Shown here: piece after piece, positions 51,364 through 53,200 of the stretch
Layout of the letters: each line of letters opens with the position of its first letter
Position numbering within the stretch: position 1 is the first letter of the stretch
From: Pseudomonas sp. C2B4
Lineage (GTDB): Bacteria; Pseudomonadota; Gammaproteobacteria; Pseudomonadales; Pseudomonadaceae
Direction: 5' to 3'
Length of the DNA: 53,200 bases
Assembly (NCBI RefSeq): GCF_013359695.1
Contig: NZ_JABFMU010000046.1
Coordinates: forward strand, 1 to 53,200
Notes under the pieces: model-generated
Database searches by the model: none
Told to the model about the DNA's origin: nothing
The model's input: the letters and a program-made list of their open reading frames with translations, nothing else
Made by a program: the position numbers and the translations under genes

Positions 51364-51984
51364 TTATTTCGCATCCCCGCCATGGGGTTTGTAGAACTTG
51401 AACATTCCGATATTCACCGTATTGGTGTACTCCTTCGACCAGTCGGGTTTTACCGTGCGGTCATGGAAATACAGCGCACCTTTCGTAAGATCCGGCAGTT
51501 CCTTGTTCAACGCCTTGCGTGCGATTTCCTTGGCTATCGCGTAACGCGTTTCCTCCTGAACTGAATCGGAGCGTCCGTCACACCACCACGAAAACTGGCA
51601 GCTCTTGGTTTCCGAGCCCTGCTTGACCACACCGCACACGGTATCCGGAAACCCCTCATGGCCCAATCGGTTCATCACAACGTTGGCGACCGCTTGCATA
51701 TCCTGGGAGTCCTGGCCCTTGGCCTCCCAATAAATGGAGCGCGCCAGGCAAGTGATGGCGTCATCCAGAGGCGCTTTGCCCGCCGGGTCAACAGCCTGGA
51801 CTTCAGGCTGTGTAATGGCTTCGGATTTGGGCGCCGGTGCCGGGTTACTGTTTTGCGCCGCCTTTTGCTCCAGCACTTCAGCCTTGTCTTCGGCCACTTT
51901 TTGTTTTTGTTCCTGGTCGGCGGCGAATGCCGGAGCGGCAAGCATCGTCAGTGCGAAACAGGCAGCGATCCAGTCGAGGCGCAT
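51364..51984 (-). CDS. SleB-like cell wall hydrolase
   Basis: A 206-residue exported protein: signal peptide (MRLDWIAACFALTMLAAPAFA), an Ala/Glu/Lys/Pro-rich linker (about 22-72), and a Hydrolase_2/SleB domain (about 76-200; LARSIYWEAKGQDSQDMQAVANVVMNRLGHEGFP, VCGVVKQG, CQFSWWCDG, GALYFHDRTVKPDW). The Glu of YWEAKG is the expected catalytic acid for peptidoglycan cleavage. In non-sporulating bacteria such enzymes help wall remodelling. It is divergent from a CAP-domain gene. Confidence 0.9.
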   Translation of the reverse strand: MRLDWIAACFALTMLAAPAFAADQEQKQKVAEDKAEVLEQKAAQNSNPAPAPKSEAITQPEVQAVDPAGKAPLDDAITCLARSIYWEAKGQDSQDMQAVANVVMNRLGHEGFPDTVCGVVKQGSETKSCQFSWWCDGRSDSVQEETRYAIAKEIARKALNKELPDLTKGALYFHDRTVKPDWSKEYTNTVNIGMFKFYKPHGGDAK

Positions 51985-52125
51985 GGTCGAAATGACTCAG
52001 TTGGAATGATCGCTTCAGTGTAGTAGTGAAATGATTGCACACACGCCCTAACATTCTGGAAAATCCGTTGCCTTAACGGGAGCAACTTCACCCATCATGG
52101 GCGCCGTCAGCCAAAGGGGATTTCC

Positions 52126-52977
52126 ATGCGCTTCACACTGTCCGCCGTGCGCTTTGCCGGGTTATCACTGGGTTTGCTGTTCGCGGCCAGCGCCGTGGCG
52201 AGCGACGAATCACAACTGATCGAGTCGATCAACCTCTATCGCGGCCAGCTGCAACGCTGTGCCGGCCAGGTCTCATCGGAACTGCCGCCGCTGGCCGCCG
52301 ATCCGCGACTGGTACTGTCCGCCGCCAGCATCGGCAATCTGCAGCAAGCCATGGCCACCGCCGGTTACCCGATGAAGAACGTGCAGGCGATCAGCCTGAC
52401 CGGCCCCCGTGATGTACCGTCGGCCATGAAGGCCATCCAGGAAAGCTTTTGCCAGATCGTGCTGGACCCGCAATTCGTCGACATCGGCGTCAGCCGCCAG
52501 GACCGGGATTGGCGCATCGTCGTCGCGCGGCCTTTGTTGAGCGCACGCCTGGGCGATTGGCAGACCGAAGGCCAGAAGCTGCTGATCGAACTCAACGTCG
52601 CCCGCAGCCGACCGCGCCAATGCGGCGCGCAATCCTTCGCCGCCACCACGCCGCTGACCTGGAATGCCACCCTGGCGACCGCCGCCGAAAGCCAGTCGCG
52701 CAGCATGGCCAACAACAACTACTTCGATCACAAGGATCGCGATGGCCGCACACCGGGTGACCGCGCGGAACTGGCAGGCTACGACTTCCAGCAGATCGGC
52801 GAGATCATCGCCGCCGGACAGGACAGCGTGCGCAAGGTGGTCGACGGCTGGCTGACCAGCCCAGGCCACTGCGCCAACCTGATGAACCCGCAGTTCCGCG
52901 ACATGGGTGGGGCGTATGCGGTTGATCCGAAGAGTGATGCGGGGATTTACTGGACGGTGATGTTTGGGGCGCAGTAA
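52126..52977 (+). CDS. Secreted CAP/SCP-domain protein
   Basis: A 283-residue exoprotein: signal peptide (cleavage near ASAVA, residue 25), an N-terminal region of about 125 residues without a clear domain, then a CAP/SCP domain (about 150-283). CAP hallmarks are LTWNATLATAAESQSRSMANNNYFDHKDRDGRTPGDRAELAGYDFQQIGEIIAAG (about 178-232) and GWLTSPGHCANLMNPQFRDMGGAYAVD. The His/Glu pocket is complete (FDHKD, GEIIA, PGHC). Bacterial CAP proteins are generally of unknown function. Confidence 0.88.
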   Translation: MRFTLSAVRFAGLSLGLLFAASAVASDESQLIESINLYRGQLQRCAGQVSSELPPLAADPRLVLSAASIGNLQQAMATAGYPMKNVQAISLTGPRDVPSAMKAIQESFCQIVLDPQFVDIGVSRQDRDWRIVVARPLLSARLGDWQTEGQKLLIELNVARSRPRQCGAQSFAATTPLTWNATLATAAESQSRSMANNNYFDHKDRDGRTPGDRAELAGYDFQQIGEIIAAGQDSVRKVVDGWLTSPGHCANLMNPQFRDMGGAYAVDPKSDAGIYWTVMFGAQ

Positions 52978-52998
52978 CAACCAGTCGAGACTCACTTT

Positions 52999-53120
52999 GT
53001 GGCGAGGGGATTTATCCCCGTTGGGTCGCGGAGCGGCCCCCAGCGCCCATCCAGACAGATTGTATTGTCCGGTTTGGCGACTGCTTCGCAGTCGAACGGG
53101 GATGAATCCCCTCGCCACAG
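52999..53120. repeat. Inverted REP pair (family B)
   Basis: Facing family-B units TGTGGCGAGGGGATTTATCC and GGATGAATCCCCTCGCCACA lie behind the CAP gene. The inner part also carries the GCGGAGCGGCC / GCTTCGCAG motif shared with the pairs at 29030 and 33621. Confidence 0.85.
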
Positions 53121-53155
53121 GTTCTTCATTCAGAGGGGGTATTGCTGGGTGACGG

Positions 53156-53200
53156 TTAGTGAGTACTCATCCCCGCCGCCTGCATCAACATCCGCAATCC
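53156..53200 (-). CDS. C-terminal end of a leftward gene, cut by the window edge
   Basis: Fourteen codons reading GLRMLMQAAGMSTH then TAA. The coding-like residue use and the position after a REP pair suggest the end of a real gene, but the fragment is too short to identify. Confidence 0.4.
   Translation of the reverse strand, partial: GLRMLMQAAGMSTH

Overview
The window reads as chromosomal DNA of a Pseudomonas species, most likely of the P. fluorescens group. The grounds are the bkdR-bkdA1-bkdA2-bkdB-lpdV locus, the cyn genes with a DUF2790 exoprotein, an AlkC-type glycosylase, high G+C codon use, and about 20 intergenic REP elements with the core GGAGCGAGC-(C/T)TGCTCGCGA. The species cannot be fixed from the sequence alone. 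No tRNA, rRNA, transposase, integrase, phage gene or CRISPR array was seen.

Layout, left to right. 0-3.5 kb: an outer-membrane porin, a TauE/SafE sulfur-anion exporter, and a divergent persulfide-dioxygenase-like metallo-hydrolase. 3.5-10.5 kb: the complete branched-chain 2-oxoacid dehydrogenase operon with its Lrp-type activator, followed by a branched-chain aminotransferase with a strong terminator, so most of valine/leucine/isoleucine oxidation sits together. 10.7-16.8 kb: an SDR, an FKBP isomerase, a PAS-GGDEF cyclase, and a citrate/tricarballylate-type permease with an unusual ModA-like secreted binding protein and a LysR regulator. 16.8-19.8 kb: a Kef-type K+/H+ antiporter and AlkC.

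20-26.3 kb: a tight seven-gene unit of overlapping or closely spaced genes. It contains a thermostable-hemolysin/acyltransferase-like protein, an acyl-adenylating enzyme, a heme-oxygenase-like diiron oxidase candidate, an SDR, a secreted TPR-like protein, a response regulator and a histidine kinase. It looks like a small-molecule (probably acyl-derived) pathway carrying its own two-component system, and it is the best candidate for an undescribed system in the window.

26.4-31 kb: a LysR regulator divergent from a GMC oxidoreductase and an MHS-family permease (catabolic unit, substrate unknown). 31-35 kb: DUF427, topoisomerase III, a GNAT and a small conserved hypothetical gene. 35.3-37.9 kb: the cyanate unit cynR / cynS - DUF2790 - cynT. 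38-41 kb: a BON-domain protein, an orphan ProA-like dehydrogenase and a DoxX membrane protein. 41-43 kb: a nitrilase preceded by a GlxA-type regulator. 43-47.6 kb: a 1-kb AT-rich gene-free stretch followed by an orphan 1168-residue multi-pass membrane protein with an apparent periplasmic ligand-binding region, probably acquired. 47.6-51.2 kb: a four-gene envelope-glycan operon (nucleotide-sugar epimerase, polyprenyl-phosphate GT2, small membrane protein, ArnT-like transferase). 51.3-53 kb: a SleB-like wall hydrolase and a CAP-domain exoprotein. The right edge cuts a leftward gene.

The REP elements come in two sequence families and mostly form facing inverted pairs between genes. One pair supplies the C-terminus of a coding gene and another supplies a stop codon. 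The stretch from 41.0 to 53.0 kb has none, which matches the impression that its right part is accessory.
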